The position numbers were made by a program, and so were the translations under genes. From Sinorhizobium meliloti (GTDB taxonomy: Bacteria > Pseudomonadota > Alphaproteobacteria > Rhizobiales > Rhizobiaceae), in NCBI RefSeq assembly GCF_035610345.1, contig NZ_CP141213.1, positions 1,488,001-1,552,000 of the forward strand: a stretch of DNA of 64,000 nt. Direction: 5' to 3'. The notes beneath the pieces are model-generated. The model did not search any database. It had not been told where the DNA came from and worked only from the letters and a program-made list of their open reading frames with translations. Every line of letters starts with the position of its first letter. Within the stretch, counting starts at the first letter, position 1. Shown piece by piece: positions 46,230-55,376 of this stretch.

Positions 46230-47140
46230 CCTGAGATAGGCGGCGCATTCGTGCGGGCTGAAGGCTTTGAGGACTTCGCGGAGGCGTGTTCATGTCGCGT
46301 CGACGCTGCACTCGTCGGATTTGCTCAGCAGGGTCTTCAGTTTGGCGAACATCATCTCGATCGGATTGAGATCGGGGCTGTAGGCGGCAGGAAGAACAGA
46401 TGGGCGCCGGCATCGCGGATGGCGTTGCGCGCAGGCTTGCCCTTATGGCTGCCGAGATTGTCGAGGATGACGATATCGCCGGGATTGAGGGTTGGTGCCA
46501 GGCATTGCTCGACCTAGGCGGTGAAGGCAATGCCGTTGATCGGGCCATCGAGCACGAAGGGCGCGACGATGCGGTCGTGGCACATTGATGCCGTCAGGGG
46601 GGCGTCCACACATGGCCATGCGGTATTCTAAGCGGCTGGCCGCGCTGACACCAGCCGCGGGTGCGCGTCATGTTGGTTTTGACTCAGGTTTCATCGACGA
46701 ACACCAGGCGGCGCGGATCAAGTCGATGTTGATCGTCTTCCAGCGGCTTCGGAACCGCGCCACCTTGAGCCTGTCCTGTTCGCTGGCGATCAGCTTTTTT
46801 TTAAATGCCTTGCCTTCGCGGCGCAGGAAACGCCAAACGGTGTCATGAGAGACAACGATGCCGGCCGCCTTCAGATCGGCGGCAAGCGCCTGCACCGTCC
46901 AATCGGGCTTGGCCGCCAGCCGACGGTGAACCTCATCGGCCGCCGCGCCCCGCAGCATGGGTTTGACATGGCCACCCATCTTGGCCGGCGCCAAACCGCG
47001 GCCGGACCGGTCGAGTTGGCCGATCCGCACCGCCGTCGCCGTTGATATTCCAAAGCGCAACGCTGCCGCCCGCACCGTCATGCCTCCTGCCAAGGCGTCG
47101 GCGACGCGTGGCGTAAATCAAGAGAAAGAGGTCGCACCAT
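46230..47140 (-). pseudogene. IS630-family transposase, multiply inactivated
   Basis: Translation on the minus strand from the ATG at 47140 begins MVRPLSLDLRHASPT. It shifts frame around 47110 to give ALAGGMTVRAAALRFGIST, the N-terminal helix-turn-helix, then runs to ARFRSRWKT near 46740. It then shifts frame again, to a frame whose VFVDET block ends in a TGA where Trp is expected. The catalytic region continues with SHKGKPARNA and DAGAHLFFLPP near 46420 and LRHAG-type C-terminal sequence near 46235, with further frame breaks. No intact protein can be made, so the element could move only in trans. Confidence 0.75.
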
Positions 47141-47203
47141 CATTGCTGCCCTCCGCACCAGCAATGATCTTGAATCACAATCGCAACAAAAAGGGAATCC
47201 CGG

Positions 47204-47231
47204 TTCGATTCAGCTTAAGGCTGACCGACTC
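47204..47231 (-). repeat. Right terminal inverted repeat of the IS630-type element
   Basis: Reads inward (minus strand) as GAGTCGGTCAGCCTTAAGC, matching the left end. The adjoining TA at 47232-47233 together with the first element base forms the TAG stop of the neighbouring gene. Confidence 0.55.
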
Positions 47232-48679
47232 TAGTCCACGGTATCGCCCGCCATGAAATGGAGAAATGCTTCGAGATTCGTCCATCCGTCGCCATCCAAG
47301 TCTTGTCGACTGTCGCTGGCATCTGCCGGGTCGGTACCGTTTTCGACCTCCCAGTCATCCGAGATACCGTCCATGTCGCTGTCCGGATACGGCACCCCGG
47401 CATCGAGGTCCGGCCAACCGCCGACGTCCTGCGGATCGTTCACGAGCAATCGCCCGCTGCGGTTCCTGACCGCCTCGGTGATGCGGCGATCGACGGCGTC
47501 GCGGCGGGGCTTCGTCGCACCGGCACCCGTCAGGACCTCCTCGTAAGCAATTTCGGGTGCAGAGGCGCGGACCGCGGGTGCATCAAATGCCCAGGCTGAA
47601 ACGAATCTTCTTTGTTTCTCGGCTAAAACGAGGCTGTCATCCTGACTGGCACCGGTGCGATAGGGTTCGTCGTAATTGTCCTTCAGATAAATCGCGTGCC
47701 CGCGTCCGCTTTCTTCGAAGAGATGAACCATATGGTCGTTTCGCAGCTTTTCCCCAGCGATCTTGTAGTTGCCGACCACATTGGCCTGGATCCGCGCCCA
47801 TTCATCGCCGAAGCTCAGGACATATTGCCACTTCGGCGAGAAAAACACGTTGTTCACGACATCCGCGACGGCGCCGGGAATTTTCATCTTTATCAGCGGA
47901 TTTCTGAACTGGCCGAAAGCGAAGAGAGAGTGATGCACGGAGACGTTGCCGCCTTTCGTGAACAACATGTTGCGCGCACGCTTGTCTTTCCCGGGGCCGC
48001 CACGCAGCAGCGGTTCGCTCGCAATACCCCACTGCCAGGTGAAGTTGCTCGCGTCTTCCGAATCGATCGTCTCGTCTGATCCCCAACTGGCGGAGATATG
48101 ATCAAGCATAATATCCTTCGCCGAGTTGGAATACATTCCGAGGCCTCCGGAACAGCAAGCCTTCACGGCATGCGGACCGGGGCGAAGACGAATGTGCCTG
48201 ATGATCACGTCATTGGTCACGATTTCGATTGAAGGGCGTATTTGCGTCTCGCCGTTCCGGATGGCGATCCCGCCGCCCGGTGCCGTCTCTCCGGCAATCG
48301 TCAGGAATGGATGTCGAACGACCAGCGATCTTTCGCGAAGAACAATGGTGCCGCCCGTGCGGAAAATACAAATGCGCGGGCCGGATGCCTCGATGCACGC
48401 ACGCAAGGAGCCCTGCCCCGACTCGTTCGTGTTGACGACATAGATCACCTTGCCCCCCCGCCCTCCAAGAGAGCCGGCGCCGAAGCCTTCGGCCGTGGGA
48501 AAGGCACGTTGTCTCCCGTCTGGAAGCTTGGGTGAAAGGGGCTCGGCCAGTGCCGCCTGGGCTAGAGCTTCCCGCGAGAAGGCGACCCATGATCCGCAGA
48601 CCAACCCCGCCAGCATCAGGCAACGCGCTATTGTGAAACTAAATGCCCTTACGTCATGCGCCTGGTAGATTACCGTCAT
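47231..48679 (-). CDS. Pectate-lyase-like secreted protein with C-terminal calcium-binding repeats
   Basis: A 482-residue exported protein. The ATG at 48679 is followed by a signal peptide (SFTIARCLMLAGLVCGSWVAF near residues 14-34, cut near ALAQA). The parallel beta-helix follows: FGAGSLGGRGGKVIYVVNTNESGQGSLR near 64-91, NDVIIRHIRLRPG near 155-167 and a WGSDETIDSEDASNFTWQW stretch near 198-216 like the catalytic/calcium face. Near the C-terminus PDSDMDGISDDWEVENGTDP and RQDLDGDGWTNLEAF are TSP3/dockerin-like calcium loops. The stop codon TAG is built at the IS630 edge, so the original C-terminus may be altered slightly. A lyase acting on the local polysaccharide is plausible, not proven. Confidence 0.78.
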   Translation of the reverse strand: MTVIYQAHDVRAFSFTIARCLMLAGLVCGSWVAFSREALAQAALAEPLSPKLPDGRQRAFPTAEGFGAGSLGGRGGKVIYVVNTNESGQGSLRACIEASGPRICIFRTGGTIVLRERSLVVRHPFLTIAGETAPGGGIAIRNGETQIRPSIEIVTNDVIIRHIRLRPGPHAVKACCSGGLGMYSNSAKDIMLDHISASWGSDETIDSEDASNFTWQWGIASEPLLRGGPGKDKRARNMLFTKGGNVSVHHSLFAFGQFRNPLIKMKIPGAVADVVNNVFFSPKWQYVLSFGDEWARIQANVVGNYKIAGEKLRNDHMVHLFEESGRGHAIYLKDNYDEPYRTGASQDDSLVLAEKQRRFVSAWAFDAPAVRASAPEIAYEEVLTGAGATKPRRDAVDRRITEAVRNRSGRLLVNDPQDVGGWPDLDAGVPYPDSDMDGISDDWEVENGTDPADASDSRQDLDGDGWTNLEAFLHFMAGDTVD

Positions 48680-48719
48680 GCTCTTGCGCCGCCAACCCGC
48701 AGAAATATGACACCGACCT

Positions 48720-49646
48720 TCAACGATAGCCGTAGCGTCGAAGCATCCAGCCGCCCAGCCGCTCGAACGAAACCTGCTGACGGGTCGGCATCCGTGTTCG
48801 CCACGTTTCATCCTTGTTGAGCGCGATCGACGCGTTCATGCGCAGCCGATTGCCTGCCACCTGATGTCCCGGCCCCATGGCCTCGCCATTCTGCAGCGAT
48901 GTACCCACCTGACTGAGGTCAAGCTCGAGGAACGTCCCGATTTGCTGCATAACGGCAACAGGGTCAGACGCGAAATCCTCGTATCTGACACGCATGACCT
49001 TTTCAGAGCCCAATTTTCGCGAGAGATATTCGACCGCAAGATTGACCATGCTCCAGCGCAAGGCTGTCCTGAATACTGATTTCGGCTTGATTTCCTTCTG
49101 TAAGCCCGATTTGGCATCGCGCTCGTAACCCTTCAGCAACGACCAGGCTACACCGCGCCCGTCACGCACCAGATGAATGACCCGCATGTCGATCCCGGGT
49201 ATCTGTGCAACGGCCATCGCCCTCCCCGGCAGCTTCGAGGAATCGACGATCACCTGCCGGCCCGAGCATGACTGCATTGCGCTGAACAGGCGCTTCGTAT
49301 GAAGCATATAAAGAGAAAATTGTTTTCCGAGACCCATGCCGCCGAGCAATCTCGTCATCATCGAAAGCCCTTCGAACTTTTGCTGAAGGGCGCAATACTC
49401 CTCCATTAGTCCGGGTTCCTGGCCGGCGGACCACTCCCGGCGGACTGAACTCCAGAAGGAGCAGTCGCGAATTGCATTGCCGCACGCACAATATTCGTTG
49501 TGACGCCAGACGTGACGTGTGAGCGACGTTATCTCTCCGGCCCCCACCACAGCAGCATGCTGTCCCAGCGCAATGTCGAGTATGGTCGACCCGCTGCGTC
49601 CGTAACCTGCGATATAAGCGATGCGAACTGGTTGCGAGGGCATCAT
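48720..49646 (-). CDS. Sulfotransferase (PAPS-dependent), third paralogue
   Basis: A sulfotransferase of 308 residues from the ATG at 49646. GGAAGG lies 4-5 bases upstream, whereas an ATG at 49658 gives 312 residues. The PAPS loop AYIAGYGRSGSTILDIALG lies near 10-28, and the 3'-phosphate stretch MRVIHLVRDGRGVAWSLLKG near 152-171. The body contains several Cys (YCACGNAIRDCSFW) that may be structural. It is a type distinct from the other two enzymes, so three different acceptor positions can be proposed. It lies between the pectate-lyase-like gene and the methyltransferase, all on the minus strand. Confidence 0.86.
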   Translation of the reverse strand: MMPSQPVRIAYIAGYGRSGSTILDIALGQHAAVVGAGEITSLTRHVWRHNEYCACGNAIRDCSFWSSVRREWSAGQEPGLMEEYCALQQKFEGLSMMTRLLGGMGLGKQFSLYMLHTKRLFSAMQSCSGRQVIVDSSKLPGRAMAVAQIPGIDMRVIHLVRDGRGVAWSLLKGYERDAKSGLQKEIKPKSVFRTALRWSMVNLAVEYLSRKLGSEKVMRVRYEDFASDPVAVMQQIGTFLELDLSQVGTSLQNGEAMGPGHQVAGNRLRMNASIALNKDETWRTRMPTRQQVSFERLGGWMLRRYGYR

Positions 49647-49725
49647 GAAGCCTTCCATTCTCTAGAAGTTTGATCTCCGCTTCGGGAGACCGCGACGTTC
49701 CATTCCGGCCGTGTATCGCTCCGCC

Positions 49726-50577
49726 TCACGATGCCCGGAAATCCAGCAGAAGCTTTTCGATCTCCGATCCGCCCCCGACGCGTTCCAGCGCGGCGAAAGA
49801 ACCATCCTCCTTGAGCTCGAACAAGGTTCCGGCGTTTTCCTGCGCGCGGTTCGTTCGGGTCACCACGACCAGGGCGCCCGGACCGCGGAGATAGGAGTGG
49901 ATGTTTTCGATTGCTGTCCGGATCTGATCCAGCGAGAAGTAGTTCGTATTCAAAATGTTTGCGGCTCTCACGAGATCGAACCGACCGGCAAGGTGCTGCG
50001 ACCGGCTCATAATATCGTCTTCGACGAAATTTATTTTGCCGTTCTCGGGCAATGATCGCGTGATCATTTGCACCTGCCTGCTCTTGCCTTCCCGTACGCG
50101 GTCGCGAAGGCGCGGTTGCAAGAGGACGCGCGCCAACAGGAGCGGGGCAAATGCCAGCGTCACGTAGTCAAGCCTTCTGATCCAGGGCCGAACAGCGACG
50201 CCGCGCAGATCATATTGTAGCGGCCAGCCTTCCGGGTCGCAAAAGACCGTGATTCCGGGAGAAAATTCGACGATGTGGGCCTCTACGAATAGATCGGTCG
50301 CTGTAATGTGGACCGCGGCGCCGCAACTTTCGAGAAATTTTGACAGTTCCACCGTCGTCAGTCCGGTGGAGACACCCACATCCAGGATGTCGTGGAGGAA
50401 AGTAGCGCGCTCGGCGATGAACGGACGGAACGCGACCTCCAGCTCCCGAAATCGGGACGGCTGAGTCAGTTTGAAGGTGCCATTACGCATCTTCAACCGG
50501 GCGAAAAAAGCTGACTCCGAGACCAGATCGAACGTGTTGGAACTCAATGAATAAAATTTTTTGGCACTTACGGTCAT
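49726..50577 (-). CDS. Class I SAM-dependent methyltransferase-like protein
   Basis: A protein of 283 residues from the ATG at 50577 (an ATG at 50598 gives 290). Motif I, DILDVGVSTGLTTVELSKFL, lies near residues 62-81. The next acidic position, AVHITATDLFVEAHIV, lies near 88-103. FDLVRAANILNTNYFSLDQI near 200-219 is like motif IV, followed by a strand pair GPGALVVVTRTN. A hydrophobic stretch VTLAFAPLLLARVLL in the middle is unusual for a soluble methyltransferase and suggests membrane or lipid contact. The substrate is unknown; methylation of a sugar or of a lipid-linked unit is possible. Confidence 0.75.
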   Translation of the reverse strand: MTVSAKKFYSLSSNTFDLVSESAFFARLKMRNGTFKLTQPSRFRELEVAFRPFIAERATFLHDILDVGVSTGLTTVELSKFLESCGAAVHITATDLFVEAHIVEFSPGITVFCDPEGWPLQYDLRGVAVRPWIRRLDYVTLAFAPLLLARVLLQPRLRDRVREGKSRQVQMITRSLPENGKINFVEDDIMSRSQHLAGRFDLVRAANILNTNYFSLDQIRTAIENIHSYLRGPGALVVVTRTNRAQENAGTLFELKEDGSFAALERVGGGSEIEKLLLDFRAS

Positions 50578-51762
50578 GGCGTGACAATCCGTATCCATTC
50601 AACCAAAAGCGAATATTTTTCTCGGAACTTGAAATACCGTTCCGTCGCAGGGCGGGTGTCGCCCTCTTAAAAAATTTGCCACGACGTGGCGTCTTCTTAT
50701 GCGTTTTTAATATTCAAAAACTTATCTAATGACTGGCGGCGTTATCCGCTCAGCCAAGACGTATCATAATTTCCGAGGCGCAGCAATTTGCAACGTTAGC
50801 TGGTGGTGCCGATTTATTCGGCCGCCATTCAGGCCGCAGACGCCGGAGCATTCTGTGCACCGCATGTTTCCGATCTCGGTCCTGACGGCCCATGCCGCCG
50901 GGCCGTTTATCTGCGCCGGAAAACCGGGCTGCGCTTTTCCTTAAATCCGGCGCTTCCGCCCCGTCTTCCGTCGCGAAACAGATCGTCTGCAGATCCCGTT
51001 CGTATTCAATCGCCTTTTCGAGTGGCATCGAGACCGCGGCCTTCAGATTCGCCTTGGCCGTCGCGGTGCCGCGGTACAATGACACTGCGATGGCCCGTGC
51101 CCGCGCCATCAGCTCCCCTTGCGGGACCACTTCACTCACCAGCCCCCATGCGAGACCCTTTTTGCGCTGACGAGATCCCCGTCAGAAGCATGAGAGCAGC
51201 ATTCGAAGCCCTGATCGAATGCGTCAGATGTGCCGCCATGCCGCCGCCCCCTATCCAGCCGAGCTTGATCTCAGGCGCGGCAAACTGTGAGTTCCGAAAC
51301 GACGCGAATGTCGCAAGACATCGCAGTTTCCAGGCCGCCGCTGCTGCTGCGAGACAAGGTGACGGCTTCGTCCCATGTAACGGGCGCGGAGCAACTCAGC
51401 AAAATCCGGCCGATTTGCCGAGACTTGCGTCGCCGCATCGAGAGGCAAAGCCCAATGCTTGCCTGCAAAGCGGTACCTATCGAAGGTGGGGCCGATACAG
51501 TTCCTTGCGATTCTGCAAGCACCTCGGGCGAGAAGATTGCGTCGAGGGGCTGCAGGCAGCCGGCATCGAACGCCTCCTCGCCGACACCGAAACTCCCCAA
51601 ACTGTTGCAAATGCACGGGTTCACGACGAAAGTGCTTTTCCCGGAACGACTCTGGACTTCCCCGTAGCAATTGTGTTCGATGGGGCGATATTGATCTTGC
51701 ATTTCTTTGAAGTCCCCCTCGAGGGCAGTCAGTGATTTCACATTCAGCTTTATGGTGTGACC
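50578..51762. other. Long gene-poor stretch around the crotonase relic
   Basis: About 1.2 kb with no intact gene. The relic occupies the middle. The part from 50600 to 50760 is AT-rich, holds a GCCACGACGTGGC palindrome at 50678, and may hold the leftward methyltransferase promoter. The part 51350-51760 gives only unrecognised open frames and may hold the formyltransferase promoter. Confidence 0.45.
50894..51350 (-). pseudogene. Decayed enoyl-CoA hydratase (crotonase) fragment
   Basis: Pieces of one protein appear on the minus strand in successive frames: GGLETAMSCDIRVVSE (like the crotonase GGG-ELAMACD motif), then FAAPEIKLGWIGGGG in another frame, then VSEVVPQGELMARARAIAVSL, KANLKAAVSMPLEKAIEYER and DLQTICFATEDGAE, and finally a broken end RKSAARFSGADKRPG. 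Frame breaks separate them, and no start is left. The order and spacing match the C-terminal half of an enoyl-CoA hydratase. It sits inside a polysaccharide region, so it is a relic rather than a working gene. Confidence 0.7.
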
Positions 51763-52701
51763 ATGCGAATCGTATTCATCGGCGCCGTCGAGAGTTCCAA
51801 GATTGCTTTGGAAGCGCTGATAAGGGCAAAGCGCACACCGGTGCTCGTAATAACGCTGCCGCCCGAAGCGGCGGGGCGCCATTCCGATTTTGTGGACCTC
51901 AGGGAGATCGGGCGGGCGGCCGGAAGCGCGATCCATTACACGACAGACATAAATTCCCAGGCGACGCTGGAGGCCGTTGCAGCGGCCGCCCCGGATCTCT
52001 CGCTCGTTATCGGCTGGTCGCAGGTCTGCCGGCGCCCGTTCAGGGATGTGGCGCGCGCGGGCACCGTCGGTTTTCACCCGGCAGCCTTGCCGCGTCTGCG
52101 GGGCCGCGGCGTCATCCCTTGGACCATCCTCCGGGGTGAGGAACGAACGGGCTCGACCCTTTTCTGGCTGGACGACGGCATCGACTCGGGACCGATCCTG
52201 TTACAGCGGCAATTTCCCGTCGCCCCGGACGAAACAGCGCGCAGTCTTTATACAAGGCACACCGAAAACCTGGCTGAGATGGTCGTCGTGGCGGCGGCAC
52301 AGGTGGAAGCGGGAAACGCGGCCCGGATCGGGCAGAACGAAGCGGAGGCAAGCTATTGCGCGAAGCGCACCGCGGAGGACGGCCGGATCGATTGGCATGA
52401 CCCGGCCGCATCCATCTTGCGGCTGATCCGCGCGGTCGGAGATCCCTATCCGGGCGCCTTTACATTCTACAAAGGCCAGAAAATACGCATCGATACGGCA
52501 ACCCCGGTCGAGAACTCCAGGCAATATATCGGCCTGAGGGGGCAGATTCAGGCGCATACGGAGCGAGGGTTCATCGTGCTTTGCGGCGACGGGGAATGCA
52601 TCGAGGTGCACGCATGGAAATGGATCTCGGACAGGCGGCCCCCGGTTCACGGCAAGCTCGGTGGGTCGGAGCCGGTCCAGGCTTCTGGGCAAAATACATA
52701 A
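51763..52701 (+). CDS. Formyltransferase-fold protein (sugar N-formyltransferase candidate)
   Basis: A 312-residue protein with a formyltetrahydrofolate-dependent transferase fold. It begins MRIVFIGAVESSKIALEAL. The family loop is present as VGFHPAALPRLRGRGVIPWTIL near residues 103-124, and the acidic part as LFWLDDGIDSGPILL near 133-147. In Fmt and ArnA the His of this loop is preceded by catalytic Asn (N-x-H); here that position is Gly (G-F-H). The catalytic Asp is kept. The C-terminal part (residues 205-310) is an OB-like domain. The ATG at 51763 is preferred over the GTG at 51757. With the 4-amino sugar pathway nearby, N-formylation of a sugar amine is the best guess. Confidence 0.75.
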   Translation: MRIVFIGAVESSKIALEALIRAKRTPVLVITLPPEAAGRHSDFVDLREIGRAAGSAIHYTTDINSQATLEAVAAAAPDLSLVIGWSQVCRRPFRDVARAGTVGFHPAALPRLRGRGVIPWTILRGEERTGSTLFWLDDGIDSGPILLQRQFPVAPDETARSLYTRHTENLAEMVVVAAAQVEAGNAARIGQNEAEASYCAKRTAEDGRIDWHDPAASILRLIRAVGDPYPGAFTFYKGQKIRIDTATPVENSRQYIGLRGQIQAHTERGFIVLCGDGECIEVHAWKWISDRRPPVHGKLGGSEPVQASGQNT

Positions 52702-52983
52702 GAACAGTAGAAAACTATAATTGGGCCAATACTGGAAAACTGTTTACAACCCATTAAAGACGTGCTTTTTTATTACGGTATTCGAATATGCCAAGGAATT
52801 TTGCGTTGCGGTTGGAATGATCGCGAACGCCTATTTTTGTTGAATTCATTTTATCTAGCCTTTCGAGCTGGTCGAACAGACACACAACAGACGCACTGTT
52901 CTTAGCCACCATAAGAGCTTTGGGGGTCGTGCGTTCGTCGTTCGGCGGAGCTGTAGGGCTTATAAGTATTGGAAGGGGCCGTC

Positions 52984-55170
52984 ATGCAGCGTATACACGC
53001 CGCCGCGAAGGCAGTTCGTAATCATTTCCTGACGTTACCGACTATTTTGGGAAGAGAGGGGGGCAGCAGAGCACCGGCCAGAATATTCTGGGCGATCTGC
53101 GGAGCCGCCCTCGATATCGGCTTCAGGCGGATAAGGGGAGCGGTCCGCAGCGTTCAAAAATATCCTGCCCTCTATCTCACCGACCTGGCATCGGTCGGCG
53201 TCGCGCTCGCGATGGCATTATTGCTGCGCTACGGCGTCGGAGAGCTTTCCGCACGACCGGAGACCGCCTCGGTGCTGTTCTGGTCCGGTGCGCAATACCT
53301 CGCTATATGCGCACTCGTTTTCCCCCTCTCGGGCCTTTACAGCCGTAACTGGAAATATGGCTCCATTTCCGACCTCTTCATCATTTTGCGGGCGGTGTTG
53401 CTGACCTCCCTGCTGCTCGTCACGCTGCTGTTTTTCTCCACCAGGCTCACCGACATCCCGCGCACCGTCGTTCCGATGCAGTCTCTCCTGCTCATCGCCT
53501 TCCTGGCAGCAGCAAGGTTGAGCTTCCGCGCCGAGGAACTCGCGCTGAGGCGGCCCGGGCGCAGCAAGGACGCGCAGGACGACAACCGAATTCCGCTGCT
53601 GCTTATCGGTGCGAGCGATGCCGCCGACCTTTATCTTCGCGCTCTCGCACGCGATCCCAACGCGACTTATACGCCCGTCGCATGCCTCGACAGAAGCGAG
53701 GATCAGATCGGCATGAGCCTGCGCGGCGTGCCGATCGCCGGCCGTATCCAGGACTTCGAAGGGGTGGTTGCGGAGTTGCAGCAACAGGGCAAGCAACCCC
53801 GTCATATCGTCTTCACCGAGGCCCCTGCGGCCTTTGGAGAGGAGGCCTCCGACGGCCTGCTGCGATCCGCCGAAAGGCTGGGCATCGCCGTCTCGCGCCT
53901 GTCGCAGATGACGGAGCTGAAGCGGGCCAAGGGCGACAACCCCTACGAGCTGCGCTCGATCGAACTGACCGACCTCCTGGAGCGGCCGCAGGCAGCGCTC
54001 GACCGGGAGGCGATCGGTCGCCTCGTTCGCGGGCGCCGGATACTCATCACCGGGGCCGGCGGCTCGATCGGCAGCGAGTTGACGACCCAGGTCGCCGCCT
54101 GCGATCCGGCGGAGATCGTCCTGATCGACAACACGGAATACAATCTCTACGCAATCGACATGACGCTCACGGAAAGCTTCCCCCAAGTGCCGCGGTGGAG
54201 CTACCTTTGCAGCGTCCGCCGCAGCCAGCGGGTCGAGGAGATATTCGAGCGGCACCGGCCTGAACTCGTCTTTCATGCCGCGGCTCTGAAACACGTGCCC
54301 ATGGTGCAGATGAATCCTTGCGAGGGCGTGCTCACCAATGTCGTCGGCACCATGAATGTCGCCAACGCCGCCAAGAAATATGGCACGCTCGCGATGGTCC
54401 AGGTGTCGACCGACAAGGTCGTCAATTCGACGAGCGTCATGGGCGCGACGAAGCGTCTTGCCGAACTCTACTGCCAGGCGCTCGACCTGAACGGCATCGA
54501 AACGGGTCTCGGCCCGCGCTTCATGACGGTCCGCTTCGGCAACGTGCTGGGTTCCAGCGGTTCGCTGATCCCGCTCTTCAAGCGTCAATTGGCCCGGGGC
54601 GGCCCGCTGACCGTGACCGATGCGAATATGACGCGGTTCTTCATGACGATCCGCGAAGCGGTTGAACTCACCCTGCAGGCTTCCGCCTATGGCTTTGAAA
54701 AGCAGCTGGGCCAGGGCGAAATCTTCGTGCTGGACATGGGCGAGCCGATCAAGATCATCGATATCGCCCGCCGGATGATCCGGCTTGCCGGCTTCACGCC
54801 GGACCAGGAGATCGAAATCAAGATCATCGGCTGCCGGCCGGGTGAAAAGCTCTTCGAGGAGCTTTTCGACGAGACCGACAAGCGCATAAGCTCGCCGGTG
54901 CCGGGCGTCCTTGGAGCGGTGCCTGAACCCATTCCGCTGCCGACGCTGAGGGACGCGTTCGCGCGCCTGCAGCGCTATTCGGAACGTGGCAACGAGGCCA
55001 GCGTCGTGGCGGTCATGCGCGAATTGCTGCCGCGATATGAGCACGAGGCGGATTTAAAAACGGCGGCGGCGAGCACACGCACGCCGTTGCGGCCGAAGAG
55101 CCGGATCAGGGCCAAGGCAGCGAAATCACCACGCGGCTACGGCGCGGAGGTCCGCCTGCCCGGAAGGTGA
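52984..55170 (+). CDS. Membrane-anchored UDP-sugar 4,6-dehydratase (WbpM/PglF/CapD type)
   Basis: A 728-residue protein. Four to five hydrophobic helices lie near residues 50-190 (LTDLASVGVALAMALLLRYG onward), followed by a NAD-binding Rossmann domain with an LLLIGASDAADL loop near 201-212. The catalytic dehydratase domain begins with RILITGAGGSIGSELTTQVA near 353, and ALKHVPMVQMNPCEGVLTNV marks mid-domain. The active-site stretch reads STDKVVNSTSVMGATKRLAE near 474-493, with Met in place of the usual Tyr of YxxxK, as in WbpM and PglF. It makes a UDP-4-keto-6-deoxy-hexosamine. The start at 52984 follows GGAAGGGG; upstream codons are unconserved. Confidence 0.9.
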   Translation: MQRIHAAAKAVRNHFLTLPTILGREGGSRAPARIFWAICGAALDIGFRRIRGAVRSVQKYPALYLTDLASVGVALAMALLLRYGVGELSARPETASVLFWSGAQYLAICALVFPLSGLYSRNWKYGSISDLFIILRAVLLTSLLLVTLLFFSTRLTDIPRTVVPMQSLLLIAFLAAARLSFRAEELALRRPGRSKDAQDDNRIPLLLIGASDAADLYLRALARDPNATYTPVACLDRSEDQIGMSLRGVPIAGRIQDFEGVVAELQQQGKQPRHIVFTEAPAAFGEEASDGLLRSAERLGIAVSRLSQMTELKRAKGDNPYELRSIELTDLLERPQAALDREAIGRLVRGRRILITGAGGSIGSELTTQVAACDPAEIVLIDNTEYNLYAIDMTLTESFPQVPRWSYLCSVRRSQRVEEIFERHRPELVFHAAALKHVPMVQMNPCEGVLTNVVGTMNVANAAKKYGTLAMVQVSTDKVVNSTSVMGATKRLAELYCQALDLNGIETGLGPRFMTVRFGNVLGSSGSLIPLFKRQLARGGPLTVTDANMTRFFMTIREAVELTLQASAYGFEKQLGQGEIFVLDMGEPIKIIDIARRMIRLAGFTPDQEIEIKIIGCRPGEKLFEELFDETDKRISSPVPGVLGAVPEPIPLPTLRDAFARLQRYSERGNEASVVAVMRELLPRYEHEADLKTAAASTRTPLRPKSRIRAKAAKSPRGYGAEVRLPGR

Positions 55171-55376
55171 CGACGGCGTACACGATCGGTGCGGATACAT
55201 CGGGACGGCATTGCGGCCGCCTGCGAAAGTCCGCCGATCGGAAGCCGTGTCGCGCGCCGATCTTGCAGCAGACCAGTCGGCGCACCCCGCGCGGCACGCG
55301 TGTACGGCCGACGCAGTTGGAAGTTGAACGTTGAATACCACCGCTCGACGGTGGAGCCGATCCCGGGAGACGAGCA

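Larger units (their letters stand above)
46193..47231. mobile_element. IS630-family insertion element (decayed copy)
   Basis: About 1,039 bases bounded by imperfect inverted repeats. The left end reads GTGTCTGTCAGGCTTATGT. The right end, read inward, is GAGTCGGTCAGCCTTAAGC. They agree at 18 of 23 positions in the longer alignment. Flanking dinucleotides are CA at left and TA at right; IS630 elements target TA, so the left copy is changed or the element decayed. It encodes a broken transposase on the minus strand. The right edge lies at the stop codon of the pectate-lyase-like gene. Confidence 0.72.

Noticed and set aside
51271..52077. 268-codon leftward frame covering part of the formyltransferase gene
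   Set aside because: Its upper part is the shadow of the formyltransferase; only its last residues match the crotonase relic.
53218..55044. 608-codon open frame opposite the 4,6-dehydratase gene
   Set aside because: It is antisense to a conserved catalytic protein; the translation is low in structure and typical of high-GC shadow frames.
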